DNA of 64,000 nucleotides, from contig NC_090025.1 in NCBI RefSeq assembly GCF_037176765.1, forward strand, positions 141,170,758 through 141,234,757, read 5' to 3'. The notes below the pieces were generated by a model, which did no database searches, had not been told where the DNA came from, and saw only the letters and a list, made by a program, of their open reading frames with translations. The DNA is from Anolis sagrei. Lineage: Eukaryota; Chordata; Lepidosauria; Squamata; Anolidae. Below, piece by piece: positions 22,870 through 52,799 of this stretch. Position 1 is the stretch's first letter. Each line of letters starts with the position of its first letter. Position numbers and translations under genes: made by a program.

Positions 22870-23530
22870 CAGTTAGCCTTCCTCATTTGTGGGTTTAACA
22901 TTTGCAGATTTGATCAATATGTTCCCTCAAGAAATCTCTAGGTCCTCCAGCATTACTCTATAGTCACTTTCCACCAGAAACTGACCATAGAATCACATTA
23001 GAAGACCCTAGAGATTACTTACTTTTACTTAGGCAATCCCTTGTAGCTAAAGGATGATTGTCTTCCAGATGTGTCTTGGTGGTGGGGGTCCGTAGGTGGC
23101 TGTGGAACCCTATTCTTGATCCACATGTTCTCCTGCAGTGAAGACATTGGTTTCCAGATGGAAGGCGGTCCTGGTCAGGGTTGGCTTGACATGCCTTCCT
23201 CTTGGCACGCGTATCCCTTTCACCCTCCCCTTGTGCCTCTTGGAATTCTGCAGCACTGCTGGTCACAGCTGACCTCCAGTTAGAGTGCTCAAGGGCCAGG
23301 GCTTCCCAGTTCTCGGTGTCTATGCCACAATTTTTGAGGTTGGCTTTAAGCCCTTCTTTAAATCTCTTTTCCTGTCTACCAACATTCTATTTTCCGTTCT
23401 TGACTAGAGATAACACTTCTCTAGGCATTTGTAAATCCTCCAGTGTGGTTCTATAGTCCACTTTTGGAGGGCCCACTCTATAATTAATATTGCATGCTTC
23501 CCTAAAACATACCGTGACTTATGCTGCTGC
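22870..23530. mobile_element. Tc1/mariner-like MITE interrupted by a LINE
   Basis: Flanks (22870-23020 and about 23385-23530) carry cagttagccttcctcatttg, tctctaggtcctccagcatt and a second tctctaggcatttgtaaatc stretch. The junctions ctagagatta / ctagagataa look like the target duplication of the inserted LINE. Confidence 0.4.
23010..23390 (-). mobile_element. LINE ORF2 C-terminus with zinc-finger-like tail
   Basis: Minus strand reads NLKNCGIDTENWEALALEHS, then NWRSAVTSSAAEFQEAQGEG, then CLHCRRTCGSRIGFHSHLRT. The W..lA..R..WR..V region followed by CxxCxxxCxSRIGxxSH is the C-terminal tail of several LINE reverse transcriptases. Clade not assignable by eye. The 5' part is absent. Confidence 0.6.
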
Positions 23531-23819
23531 TCAACCTTTAGAACTTTCTAGTTTCAAAGTTAGAGGATAGTTGTATCCCTTTTTTTTTAGGAGGAGAAAA
23601 TACTGCATGTAAGAATACTATTAAAAATGTAAGAGCTGCAAGTACTTCCAGTGGAAAAAACCCTACTTTTAATACTCTCTGCCTTGAAGATAGACCTTTA
23701 ACTATAGTGACAAGATTATGGAATTTGAAATGTGAAAAGCTTTTAGGTTGCTATTCTGAGCAACTGAAGTGATTATGGGGCATGCTAGTGCTTTATATAG
23801 AGATACAGGGAGCTGCCTT

Positions 23820-23975
23820 GTACAATCAAACCAATGATCCAAACTAGCATGGGATCACGAGCTTCAGCCAGAAGGCTTTCTTTGCTTAGCTGTCAGGGAT
23901 TCTTTGACTGAAAATGTCAAAGATTGAACTGGTGACATTATACAAGCAAAGCAATTGTTCTACCACTTACTTTGT
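23820..23975 (-). mobile_element. tRNA-derived SINE fragment
   Basis: Reverse strand gives a tRNA-like head (gtggtagaacaattgctttg then ccagttcaatctttgac) and a body ending ggcagctccctgta. About 155 bp. Confidence 0.5.
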
Positions 23976-24774
23976 GTAATGCAGTCTGTTTGAACAAAGT
24001 CACTCCTATCATTAGGCAGAAGGAGCAGACACCTGAGATAACACCACAATGCATCAACACAGTGTTGGAGAAAAGAGGGCTATAGCTACAATATTTGCTA
24101 TCTTGATGATACTATTAACAACTAACAATTAATTGAACATCTCTCAAGAGCAAACTGTTTAGAAACTCTTGGCTTTCTTTAATAGGGCTTGCAATCCTAT
24201 TAACATGGGTTGCAATCTTATTTAATCTTGCATATTTTATTATAACTCAACATTCAAAACATTTTATGCATATAACTATTCTGTGACATCTAATGATCAT
24301 ACCATTTTTATGGTAAAAACTCAACATTTTAACCTTAAAACTGCCACAAAAAATGTTCTGTCTTCCTAATCTTTCTTTCCAGGCAAATGCCATGTTATAC
24401 CGTGTCCTGAAAACATAAGGCAAAACTTTGAAATCTAGGTCCCACATCCGTAAGCAGTCCATTTAATTTAGTTGTACTGCAGTCCTAACTGTAATTCAAG
24501 TTTGTCCTTTTCCAAGAAAAATAATACATAGGCTTGAGTTGTCAGGGCTGTGTGAGCACATCTTCATGGCTTGACCATCTCCTTATGCACATTGCTTCCA
24601 CCTTTAATATTCTGCTGGTAGGTAATATAATATTAAAGAAACAAGCCCAAAGCACCTTTGGGAGTACAAAATCTGTCTTGAACAAATTACTGGTATCTCA
24701 CTGTCACATTTACAAAGTAATTCATATTTTGTAACAAGGAACTGATAAGTTGTATCATTATTTAATAGTAAAGT

Positions 24775-25097
24775 TAAAGGTTTCCCCTAACATTAAGTCT
24801 ATTCGTGTCCAACTGGGGGGTTGGGCTCATCTCCATTTCTAAGCCGAAGAGACAGTGTTGTTTGTAGATGCCTCCAAGGTCATGTGGCCAGCATGACTGC
24901 ATGGAGCACTGTTACCTTCCTGCAGAAGCAGTACCTATTGATCTACTCGCATTTGCATGTTTTCGAACTGCTAGGTTGGCAGAAGCTGGGTCTAACAGCG
25001 GGAGCTCACTCTGCTCCTCGGATTCAAACCACCAACCTTTTGGTCAGCAAGTTCAGCAGCTCAGCAGTTTAACTCACTACGCCACCAGAGTGCCCTA
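24775..25097 (-). mobile_element. Sauria SINE, near full length
   Basis: Reverse orientation: aaaggtttcccctaacatta, catttctaagccgaagagac, gcatgactgcatggagcact, gaactgctaggttggcagaa, ggattcaaaccaccaacctt and tttaactcactacgccaccag. The last two are the B-box side and head of the tRNA-derived promoter, so the element is transcribed on the minus strand. Confidence 0.85.
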
Positions 25098-26393
25098 AAA
25101 AGCAAGGAAAATTTAAAAATCATTCTGCATATTAGCGGTGTTACCTGTTAATTTGAATACTTACTTTTTAAAAGAAAATTCTATTAAAGGAATGTTTAAT
25201 TGTTCTGGCCAACCTTACATTAGTTCTTAAGCACTAGGAAAAGCTCTTTTTTAACCCTTAGAATCATTGTTTCATTGCAAAATCCACATGGAATCAGACC
25301 TACAGTGTAGTTAATTTTATAGTATTGTCATTTGAAAGGTTGTAAATTATGTCGCCACATTTGGGCCATTTGTTACATAAGCAAGCAAAAAAAAAAAAAA
25401 AAACCCCAGCAAGGACAAACATTTCCTAATAAATATATAGATTTTTGCTACAACCCATGTCATTGTTTTGATGAACCATGACCCATCAAGGCAAAAGTGA
25501 CATATTCTGGTTATCATGAGGTTGGCGGCCCCACTTAAAGAAAAGTCATTATTTATTCCACAGGGGAACTATTGTGGTCAGGAAATTTCCTGCTGTAATA
25601 GAAGTGCTCATTAAACTCCAATTCTCAGCACATTAGAATTTTCACTGTGGTCACATAATACCTCGCAACTCATTCATAGCAAGCTTTTTTAAAAGAAGTG
25701 CATAAAGACTTTTCACTTCAGAAAAAAAAATTAGCAGCAGCTCAACTATGTCTTTGGAAAACTGACATGGCTGACAGTATAAACAGAAAGAAATGAAATT
25801 GTCCACACATTAGGGTTTAGGGTTGTGAATCCAAAAAAGGTTTTGCAAGATCTGTATTTTCATGCATGCATATAATGGAATGCCTTGGAAATGCGACCCT
25901 TTGACATCTTGTTCCTAAGACTTGGAAATGGGACCCAAGTCTAAACGTGAAATTCATTCGTATTTCATATACACATAACCTGAAGGTAATTTTATACTAT
26001 ATAGTTTACTAAATTGTATATTAAACAAAGTTTATGTGCAATGACTATCAGAAAGCATGGTAGAAAATTTCAGACTTTGTAATATTTTGGAATTCCAGAT
26101 AAGGGATACTCAACCTGTACTTTGATACACTTTGTGCCAAATGATACCAAAGCTGCTATTTCTCAGCTCACATCTTATATAAACATAGCATCAAGCTAGC
26201 ATAAATGTTGTCTGCAGAAGATATATTTTAATATCTTGACAAAAGGTAATGAAAGAATTGCTGCCTTAGACAACTTCAAAGGGAATTAAATATCCCTGGG
26301 AAGTATGTCTATCAACGGTTTTTAGACATGTTAGGCTTATAATATATTGATGGTCTTAGGAACAAGACGTCAATGCTTCATATCCTGTTAGAG
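25098..26393. other. intergenic, nothing recognised
   Basis: AT-rich; an A run is at about 25387-25402. No exon or repeat identified. Confidence 0.3.
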
Positions 26394-26528
26394 CAGTGGT
26401 TCTCAACCTGTGCATCCCCAGATGTTTTGGCCTTCAACTCCCAGAAATCTTAACAGCTGGTAAGGTGGCTGGGATTTCTGGGAGTTGTAGGCCAAAACAC
26501 CTGGGGACCCACAGGCTGAGAACCACTG
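26394..26528. mobile_element. palindromic hAT MITE (CAGTGGTTCTCAACC family)
   Basis: Nearly perfect foldback: CAGTGGTTCTCAACC ... GCTGAGAACCACTG. Flanks tgttagag (26386-26393) and tgctagag (26529-26536), 7 of 8 matching. Other copies: 30635, 32096, 44324, 57006 and 61101. Confidence 0.85.
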
Positions 26529-26738
26529 TGCTAGAGGAATACATAAGACCATCTGGTTAGATGGTGTGCTGGTTCCATTAAGTGGAAATATTCTTTGGTT
26601 ACCAATGAAAAGAGAATAAAATATATATTGGCAATGGCTACTTATGAACAATCATATCTGAGCTTTGTGATCCATAAATGAGTCTTTCAGATACATACAG
26701 AACTCTTTTCAAAAAGCAGAAAACCAACCAGGAAATGT

Positions 26739-26953
26739 ATTGTCAAAGGCTTTCATGGCCAGAATCACTGGGCTGTTGTAGGTTTTTTTTCGGGCTATAT
26801 GGCCATGTTCTAGAGGCATTCTCTCCTGACGTTTCATCTGCATCTATAGCAAGCATACCTCTGAGGATGCTTGCCATAGATGCAGTCGAAACGTCGGGAG
26901 AGAATGCCTCTAGAACATGGCCATATAGCCCGAAAAAAAACCTACAACAACCC
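26739..26953. mobile_element. head-to-head dimer of Penelope tails
   Basis: Two about 105-bp copies of the terminal Penelope tail face each other (gggctatatggccatgttct in one arm, its inverse in the other), meeting near 26858. The pair is bounded by a direct repeat of ccaaccaggaaatgt (26724-26738 and 26952-26966), so it probably entered as one unit. Confidence 0.75.
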
Positions 26954-26966
26954 AACCAGGAAATGT

Positions 26967-27379
26967 TTCATGTTATATGAAACAAACTATAGCTAAAAGC
27001 GTTTTGGAACATGCCAGGCTATTAAACCAATTTTGAAACATGGCTTAATATCATGAGCTTCACCTGAATGGTTGCTATAATTTAATAGCTTTGGATGAAA
27101 CAAAAAACGGTAACATTATTTAAGATTCAAATTGACTCATTTTGTAACATTATTAAGATTCAAATCCTAATGCCTTTCCTAACACTGATTTCTCACCCTC
27201 ATTTCAATAACCCACTTCTCCTGTTACTGTCCTGTATCCTGTTCTTCAGTACATAATATACAAGTGTAAGCAGTCCAAAAAACTCTTGTGTTCGGAACTA
27301 GGATCTCATCTGGTCATTGAATTCCAGACCACATTTCAATATTATTTTCAGGCTAAGCGTTAACAAACCAATCAAGCCA
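26967..27379. other. intergenic, nothing recognised
   Basis: AT-rich sequence downstream of the KICS2 polyadenylation candidate. Confidence 0.3.
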
Positions 27380-27868
27380 TGGTGCGTTTAATTTATTGCA
27401 ATTGTTTCCTTCCAACTTTCAATACTTTCCAGTGAATATGAATGACGAATAACAGCAGAAGAAATAGGCCCTGTGGGGAAAAACATCCTCACACCATATT
27501 CCTTTCAAGCCAAGTTTTCATTCAGCAGATGCAAGGTGAATGACCAGCAAAAGATAAAGTGCATATATTCAATTCTGGTAAGGACAACTCAGTGTCATAA
27601 ACTTAAAAAAAAAACAGCAGTTAAACAAAATACCCTCCTGATAATTTCAGTGCACATTTATGTATTTTTCATTTTACCCTCCCATTCAGTTTATATTGGT
27701 CAGCCTATTAGCAAAACTCCTTAATATTAAATATTCATATTGTAACATTAAATACTTAATATTAAAATAGCTGCTTTGTTCTTTTTTTTAAGGACAACAT
27801 ACACAAACATATACTTGTGGAAGCTTAGCACTTGTTGTTTCTTTGCAGTCCGAATACATCCAGTGCTC
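27380..27868 (-). other. KICS2: KICS2 3' untranslated region, tentative
   Basis: Follows the KICS2 stop on the minus strand. The first AATAAA hexamer in gene sense is at 27397-27392, about 475 bases after the stop. Whether this is the used site cannot be told from sequence; KICS2 3' UTRs may be longer. Confidence 0.4.
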
Positions 27869-39585
<11,717 letters not shown>

Positions 39586-39900
39586 CCGCCCCTCCGCTCC
39601 CACCACTACCACCACGCCTCCCTCAGGGCAGGAAGGCCGGGGACGATGCGCGCGCACACACGCCCAGCCACGTGACCCGCCGAGCAGCGCCGCGGCTGTA
39701 AACACTCCGGCAGCCCCGCCCATTTTCAGGAGGCACACGGTGGGCGGGGCTCCCTTTACCGCCTGACTTAGAAGTGAAAAAAGGGGCGGGGCCTAAACTT
39801 CTGCCTCGACCTTGTGATAGGCCAGCGTACTTCCTGGATCAGCCCCCACTGCTTAAGTATTGGGAACTACAGTCCCAGGATTCAGTAAGAACTGTTCGAA
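39586..39900 (-). promoter_or_regulatory. KICS2: KICS2 CpG-rich promoter with E-box and GC boxes
   Basis: GC- and CpG-rich, no TATA box. In gene sense GGTCACGTGGC (39677-39667) lies about 82 bp upstream of the ATG and differs by one base from the CLEAR consensus GTCACGTGAC bound by TFEB/TFE3 (USF also binds E-boxes). GC boxes gggcggggc at 39742-39750 and 39784-39792. A ZNF143-like ACTACAGTCCCAGGATTC at 39866-39883. Transcription start not determinable. Confidence 0.65.
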
Positions 39901-39929
39901 GTGAAGTCGAACTCCATTGATTCTATAAG

Positions 39930-40096
39930 AAGCATGGGCCAACTTGGGCCTTCCAGGTGTTTTGGACTTCAACTCCCACCATTCCTAACAGCCTCAGGTA
40001 CTTTCCTGAGGGGGGAAAAGAAAGGGCCTGAGGCTGTTAGGAATGGTGGGAGTTGAAGTCCAAAACACCTGGAAGGCCCAAGTTGGCCCATGCCTG
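39930..40096. mobile_element. foldback hAT element upstream of KICS2
   Basis: agcatgggccaacttgggcc ... ggcccaagttggcccatgcc, nearly perfect arms. Same family as 39158 and 50633. Flanking duplication unclear. Confidence 0.7.
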
Positions 40097-40399
40097 CTTT
40101 CTAGAGTGGACAATGTTCCGATTCTTTCCCTTGAAAGCAACTCCATTGACTGATATAGGATGAAAAAGAGGTGGATCCCTGCCACAGCAAAGCTTGTCAT
40201 AAGGACAGTTAACTCAAAGGTAAAGCCTTCTATGCTGCGCTGCTCCTATGTACAAACACTGAAATTCTGGCACCTGTTGCTTGTGGCTACCATCCATAAA
40301 TGGGTCTTTTAAAGCAGGTTCTTGCTTTAACTGTAACTAGTCATTTGTAACTATTCTATCCGCATAGTTAAAGTAATGGTATTCCCCATAGTAACCATC
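40097..40399. other. intergenic, nothing recognised
   Basis: Short spacer between the foldback and BovB remnants. Confidence 0.3.
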
Positions 40400-40790
40400 G
40401 GATGTGAGAGCTGGACCATAGGGAAGGCTGAGCGAAGGAAGATAAAATGCTTTTGAACTATGGTGTTGGAGGAAAGTTGTGAGTGCCTTGGACTGCGAGA
40501 TCCAACCAGTCCATACTTCAGGAAATAAAGCCGGCCTGCTCATTGGAGGGAACATTAGTGGCAATTTTGGCCACATAATGAGAAGACAAGAAAGCTTGGA
40601 GAAGACAATTATGCTGAAGAAAATGGAAGTAAAAAAGGAAGATGGGCAAGATGGATGGTATCCTTGAAGTGACTGGCTTGACCTTGAAGGAGCTGGGGGT
40701 GGCCACAGCTGACACAGAGCTCTGGTGTGGGCTGGTCTGTGAGGTCACGAAGTGTTGGAAGTGACGGAACAAATAAACAACACAGGATGA
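40400..40790 (+). mobile_element. BovB (RTE) LINE fragment, worn
   Basis: + strand contains gtgttggaggaaagttgtga, ccttggactgcgagatccaa, ggaaataaagccggcctgct and gagaagacaattatgctgaa: the segment at 14822 and 53325 in opposite orientation. The frame is broken. Confidence 0.75.
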
Positions 40791-41074
40791 AATGAAGGTG
40801 GATCACTACCTAAGCAAAGCTTGAAATGAGTTTAACTCAAAGGCAGCTCCTTCTATGCTGTGCTGCTGCTATGTACTCTCTCTCAAATTCTGGCACCCGA
40901 TGCTTGTGGCTACCATCCATAATTGGGTCCTTTACAGATGGTTCTTGCTTTAGCTGCAACTATTCATTTGGAAAATGTATACACTCTCCAAAGTCATATT
41001 CAACTTACAAATCACTCTTTGTGATATGCGATGTGCTTAATAATGTTTAATTTTTATCAGGGGAGGGTCATTTT

Positions 41075-41460
41075 TGATGTTTTATATTTTATCGATGGCA
41101 CTGAATTGTGGCCAACACTGTGAACCACTCCGAGTCCCCTTTGGGGTTGAGAAGGGCGGTATACAAATACCATAAATAAATTCACTCCTGAAACATGAGG
41201 AAAAAGGTGTCTCCACTGGTGCATCACCAATCCTTGTTTCCACAAGCTACAATTTTAAAAATCCAATCACAGGGACAGAAAGTGAGATGAAACATTACAA
41301 GTGTTAACCCTTCCATTATCCAAAGCACTCTCTCTCTCTCTATATATATATGGCTGGAGTTGTAATTATAAATGTACTTGTTCCAACCTACGTACAAATT
41401 CAACTTAAAAACAAATCTACAGAACCTATCTTTTTCGTAACTTGTGGACTGCCTGTACCT
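41075..41460. mobile_element. LINE 3' end followed by Tigger-like fragment
   Basis: 41075-41180 is an L2-like 3' end (gtgaaccactccgagtcccc, gaagggcggtatacaaatac, ATAAATAAA). 41205-41460 resembles 35220-35460 and closes with cgtaacttgtggactgcctg, the right end of the CAGGCAGTCC MITE family. A TC then TA microsatellite is at 41327-41351. Confidence 0.5.
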
Positions 41461-42279
41461 GAAATCAAAGTCCATGATAAACATGACTAGAACTTGCAAC
41501 TGGTTTCCACACATTTCAGCCCTGTGCACAAGACATTACAATAGGACCACTGAGGACACCCTGCCAGTGCCACTGTAGAACAGGTAATGGGACTATTTTT
41601 TGTGACCTTTTACACGGTGATGGGATTACAACTCCCATCATACATCACGCTGATTATTATATCTGCTTGTGTGGATGAGAAAGCTAATCTCAGTATCTAG
41701 AAAAAAACCTGTTCATTTCTAGGACAGCAACAGAGGCTATACAGATTTGGGATATCATGAATGGACAGGATAGATGGAAGATATGCATTAACTAGATACT
41801 CATACTTTATTTTTATTCCTTGGGTCTTATCTACCTCAAATGATAAGTAATTGGTTGCCTTTAAATACTATGTATTTTTACTTGAAAGTCGAGAAGGGGC
41901 ATTTGTTGCTCCACATGGATTTCTTAGGCTATCTAGGTATGGTCTATAAATACAACTCACATATACTTGTCGTTTTAGCAATAATAATTCCTCTCTATCC
42001 CAAAATAACCTTAAATGGCATATTTACCAACTAGATTTAATAAAAGTTTTTTTAAACTAAATGCAGTGAAGAATGGTTGCAAGCCTTAAACTATGGGCAG
42101 GATTCAGAGCTCTGCTCAAAGGACAAAACACACTCCAGCTTTGACTCCCAAATCCTGAAAAATGCATATAATAAAACAGGGCTGGGATGGAGAAAACCAA
42201 TGCCCTGGGAGTTGGCAATTCTGTGACATTTTTGTGTGGCAAGGATCAGATTATTATGTTTCTCAATTAAAAACAATCA
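41461..42279. other. intergenic downstream of RPL18A
   Basis: Nothing recognised. RPL18A should terminate near 42280. Confidence 0.3.
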
Positions 42280-42332
42280 GACATCGAATAGGAACTTTAT
42301 TGAAACCCAGAGAACGCAAACTAAATCTGCAT

Positions 42333-49693
<7,361 letters not shown>

Positions 49694-50259
49694 GGTGCTG
49701 CCTCTCTCGCGGCCGACGCGAAAAGGAAGGGCCGCATGCGCAGTCTCCTCACGTCCGCCGCACAGCCCCGCCTTGTCGGGAAAAAACGTCCTCGCCGATT
49801 GGCTCTTCAAGCAAGGCTTCCTATTGGAGAGAGGAAAGATCTGTCTTCAAGCGCGGCGTTCCTATTGGACACATTAGAGACTAGAATTACAACTCCACTG
49901 GAAGCGGCGCTAATGTTTATACACGGAACTACCCTTCCCAGCATCCCTTTCGGGAAGCCATGACTAGTGAGCTGTGCGCTGCGTTGACACGCGGCTCAGG
50001 GGAAGCCATGGACGTAAACAGCTTCCTATTAGGAAGACCTCCACTGAAACCCCCACGGAAGAAGGACACAAATCACTACAGTCTCGTCCCTTTAGAAATG
50101 CTCGGAAAGGGTGCACGTCTCCTTTAAAAAATCCAGGCGGGCGTCGAGAGGACTACAATTCCCGGCACGCATTTCTCTGTCCTGATTGGCAGCTGTTTCG
50201 GGGCGTTCTATACCAGCCAATCCCAGGCTTCCGAGCAGGGTTTTTGCCGCGGGGCATGC
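49694..50259. promoter_or_regulatory. divergent RPL18A / XPOT CpG-rich promoter
   Basis: RPL18A (minus) and XPOT (plus) start head to head about 0.5 kb apart. For RPL18A, gene sense GGCCCTTCCTTTTC (49734-49721) fits a TOP start about 40 bases before the ATG, and GCATGCGCA (49734-49742) is the NRF1 core. CCAAT in gene sense lies at about 49796, 49831 and 49863. Four ACTACAAYTCCC-like ZNF143/THAP11 elements are at 49886-49904 (weak), 49928-49947, 50152-50170 and 50254-50272 (inverted). XPOT-side CCAAT boxes at 50185-50189 (reverse) and 50217-50221. No TATA box. Confidence 0.65.
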
Positions 50260-50353
50260 CGGAGGTTGTAGTCTAGAGCGCAGTGTGGCAGTTTCCCGGG
50301 CGGCGCTGAGGGAAAGCGAGCGAAGGAGAGGGCATCTCCCGGGGAGCCTTGGG
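50260..50353 (+). other. XPOT: XPOT untranslated exon 1 (start approximate)
   Basis: CpG-rich sequence ending CCTTGGG|GTGAGT, a strong donor at 50354. The next recognised XPOT exon (60824) carries the start codon, so this exon would be 5' UTR only. The start near 50260 is inferred from promoter motifs. The 90-codon frame across it is not the XPOT reading frame. Confidence 0.55.
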
Positions 50354-50551
50354 GTGAGTTTCCTGCCGGGCGTCGGGGGCCCCTTCCTTTGGCTTTGGAG
50401 GCCTCTCGGGAAGGCGAGGGGACCCCGATCCTGCTCGATTGAGAAGTGGGGAAAGTAATGGAAGGAAGGGACTGTTTCTGACGTGGCTCCTCCGGGGAGA
50501 AGAGGGGCCTCGCTTGCCTCAGGAGGCCGAGGAGGGGGCCCTGCTACTCTG

Positions 50552-50588
50552 TGACGTCATCCCAATCGCCCCTTCCACGGTGACGTCA
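50552..50588. promoter_or_regulatory. two palindromic CRE sites in XPOT intron 1
   Basis: Perfect TGACGTCA at 50552-50559 and 50581-50588, 29 bp apart, about 200 bp inside intron 1 and still in the CpG-rich zone. They match the CREB/ATF consensus. Confidence 0.55.
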
Positions 50589-50632
50589 CTCCCCTATTCC
50601 CTCAGCTTGTAATGAGTTGGGTGCATCAACAT

Positions 50633-50821
50633 CAGGCATGGGCAAACTTGGGCCCTCCAGGTGTTTTGGACTTCAACTCCCATCATTCCTAACAGCCTCA
50701 GGCCCCTTCCTTTTCCCCCTCAGTAAGCGGCTGAGGGGGAAAAGGAAGGGGCCTGAGGCTGTTAGGAATGATGGGAGTTGAAGTCCAAAACATCTGGAGG
50801 GCCCAAGTTTGCCCATGCCTG
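50633..50821. mobile_element. foldback hAT element, intact ends, XPOT intron 1
   Basis: CAGGCATGGGCAAACTTGGG and its inverse AAGTTTGCCCATGCCTG close a near-perfect 189-bp palindrome. Flanks atcaacat (50625-50632) and atctacat (50822-50829), 7 of 8. Best reference copy of the family in this window. Confidence 0.87.
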
Positions 50822-50859
50822 ATCTACATTGTAGTACAATGGATGTAGCTTGGCCCCAC

Positions 50860-51480
50860 TTGCACTGCCAAGGCTCCATGCTATGGAATCCTAGGAGTTG
50901 TAGTTCCATAAGGCCTTCCCTCCAATTGAGGCCCCACCAAACTACAACTCCCATGATGTCCCCAGCATTGAGTCATAACAGTTAAATTGTAGTCAAAACT
51001 GTATTCATTCCACAGTGTACACCAGACATGGCCTAACTTCAACCCTCCAGGTGTTTTGGACTCTTTAACTCCAACAATTCCTAACGACCTGTCTGAAGTT
51101 ATCTCCTGTTACGAATCGTCACGAAGCTTAAGATCAGCTGCTTGCCTTCCTGCAATTGTACAGATATTGAGAATATATTCCAGGCACTGCTGTTTTCTCT
51201 AATGGGGAATAATTTATGGGTGAAGACAAGAGGAGCCACGGTTTGGTTTAGGGAGCTGGGCTCCTTCTACACTGCCATGTAATCCAGATTATCAAATCAG
51301 ATAATCCACACTTTACACTTTTAGATCTGCTCGTATGCACTTCCACAAACGCCACTATCACCTTTCGTCCATGTCCCAGCATTATTTCCATTTTAACTTT
51401 ACATTTGGCCTCCCATTGTTTTTAACTGCGTGTTGTCTTATTGATAATGTTGTATATTTTATTGTCTATGTTTTATTTTA
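50860..51480. other. XPOT intron 1, MITE-like debris
   Basis: ctatggaatcctaggagttg and its inverse aaactacaactcccatgatg form an imperfect foldback around 50880-50960. ccttctacactgccatgtaa near 51265 recurs at about 51640-51720. Families not named. Confidence 0.35.
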
Positions 51481-51587
51481 ATTGCTTGTACTGTTGTTGT
51501 TTTGTTTGTATTGTTGTATTCAGGCTCGGCCTCATGTAAGCCGCACCGAGTCCCTTGGGGAGATGGTAGTGGGGTACAAATAAAGTG

Positions 51588-51622
<35 letters not shown>
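51481..51622 (+). mobile_element. L2-like LINE 3' end with ATT microsatellite
   Basis: gccgcaccgagtcccttggg, agatggtagtggggtacaaa, then a TTA repeat at about 51590-51622. Confidence 0.6.
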
Positions 51623-51624
<2 letters not shown>

Positions 51625-51845
51625 CTGCTTTGAACTGGATTACATGACTCCCAACTGCCATATAATCCAGTTCAAAGCAGATAATCTGGATTTTATACGG
51701 CAGTGTAGAAGGGGCTGGAGTTGGTTGAATAAACTAGTATCACAGGGCCCTCCAACACAGGCATATGACCCAGAATATTAAGTCAGAAAATCCCACAATA
51801 TCAGTTTTGAACTAGGATACATGGGGGCCTTCCATACAGGCATAT

Positions 51846-52032
51846 AACCAAAACTATCAAGACAGATCATAGAATCATAGAGTTGGAAGATATCTTGTGG
51901 GCCATCCAGTCCAACCCACCACCAAGAAGCAGGAAAATCACACTCAAAGCACCCCCAATAGACGGCCATCCAGCCTCTGTTTAAAAGCTTCCAAAGGAGG
52001 AGCCTCCACCACATTCTGGGGCAGAGAGTGCC
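51846..52032 (-). mobile_element. CR1 LINE 3' end
   Basis: Reverse strand of the CR1 terminus: catagaatcatagagttgga, ggccatccagtccaaccc, ccatccagcctctgtttaaa. Only about 190 bp kept. Confidence 0.82.
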
Positions 52033-52436
52033 AGCTAATACAAATAATAGGTACAGCTAGTACAAATAATAAATTTGTACTAGCTGTACAAAATTGGTCA
52101 AGACTTTCTCTTTAATCAGCTTTGTCAATTTTTCCATCTCAACTATTCACATATCTTCATCAGTCAAACATCTTGCATCAGTATATCTGGTTCTTTCCAT
52201 ATCTGGCATAGATGATTCTTGCTGCTGTGGTCATATCTATAAGTAATATTCCATGTTTCTTGTCTCATTGGTCATCTATCATCCCCAACAAATGCAGTTC
52301 AAGTTTCATTGTCAAATTAATTTTATAATATCTTATACAATATAATGTGTATCTGAGTCCAATATTTATGGGCCTTTTTACAAAACCACCACATATGATA
52401 AAATGTCTCAACATTTTTTTTTTCACATTTCCAACA
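52033..52436. other. XPOT intron 1, nothing recognised
   Basis: No repeat or RNA gene identified. Confidence 0.3.
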
Positions 52437-52530
52437 GTTACTGTCAGGGGTGCTTTGATTGTGTGTTACCATGTGGACGAGTAGGGTTGAACTGGATGGC
52501 CTTTGGGGTCTCTTTCAACTCTGGGATTGT
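52437..52530 (+). mobile_element. CR1 LINE 3' end, short
   Basis: caggggtgctttgattgtgt, gttgaactggatggcctttg, ggtctctttcaactctggga: the terminal CR1 segment without its octamer tail. Confidence 0.6.
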
Positions 52531-52799
52531 GCTTACAGTCACAAGCATCACATGTCTCCCAGCACCAGTTATTGAAATTGCTTCCATTCCCACTTTGTTG
52601 GCATGTAGCGAAAAGGAGTGTATGTCTGATGTGTGGAGGAATCCCTGCTCTTATCACACCAGGTGCAAAAATGACAACGGGACAGTTGAAAAGTGAAACT
52701 TTCCCACATTCTTGACTGTGAACCCGTTGTACCTGCATAGCTGGTTGCCCTTCCTGTCAGACGCAAGGTTTGATCCTTTCCTGAGTTGAGTCCTGAACT

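Noticed and set aside
1-27000. Possible 3' exon of SRGAP1, the human neighbour of KICS2
   Set aside because: No SRGAP1-like peptide was recognised; it may lie outside the window.
39586-39738. N-terminal extension of KICS2 upstream of MGEPFP
   Set aside because: In frame but low-complexity and absent from the human protein; the MGE start matches the family. Treated as 5' UTR.
50186-50458. 90-codon frame across XPOT exon 1
   Set aside because: Runs through a strong donor site (50354) into the intron; the XPOT start is in the exon at 60824.
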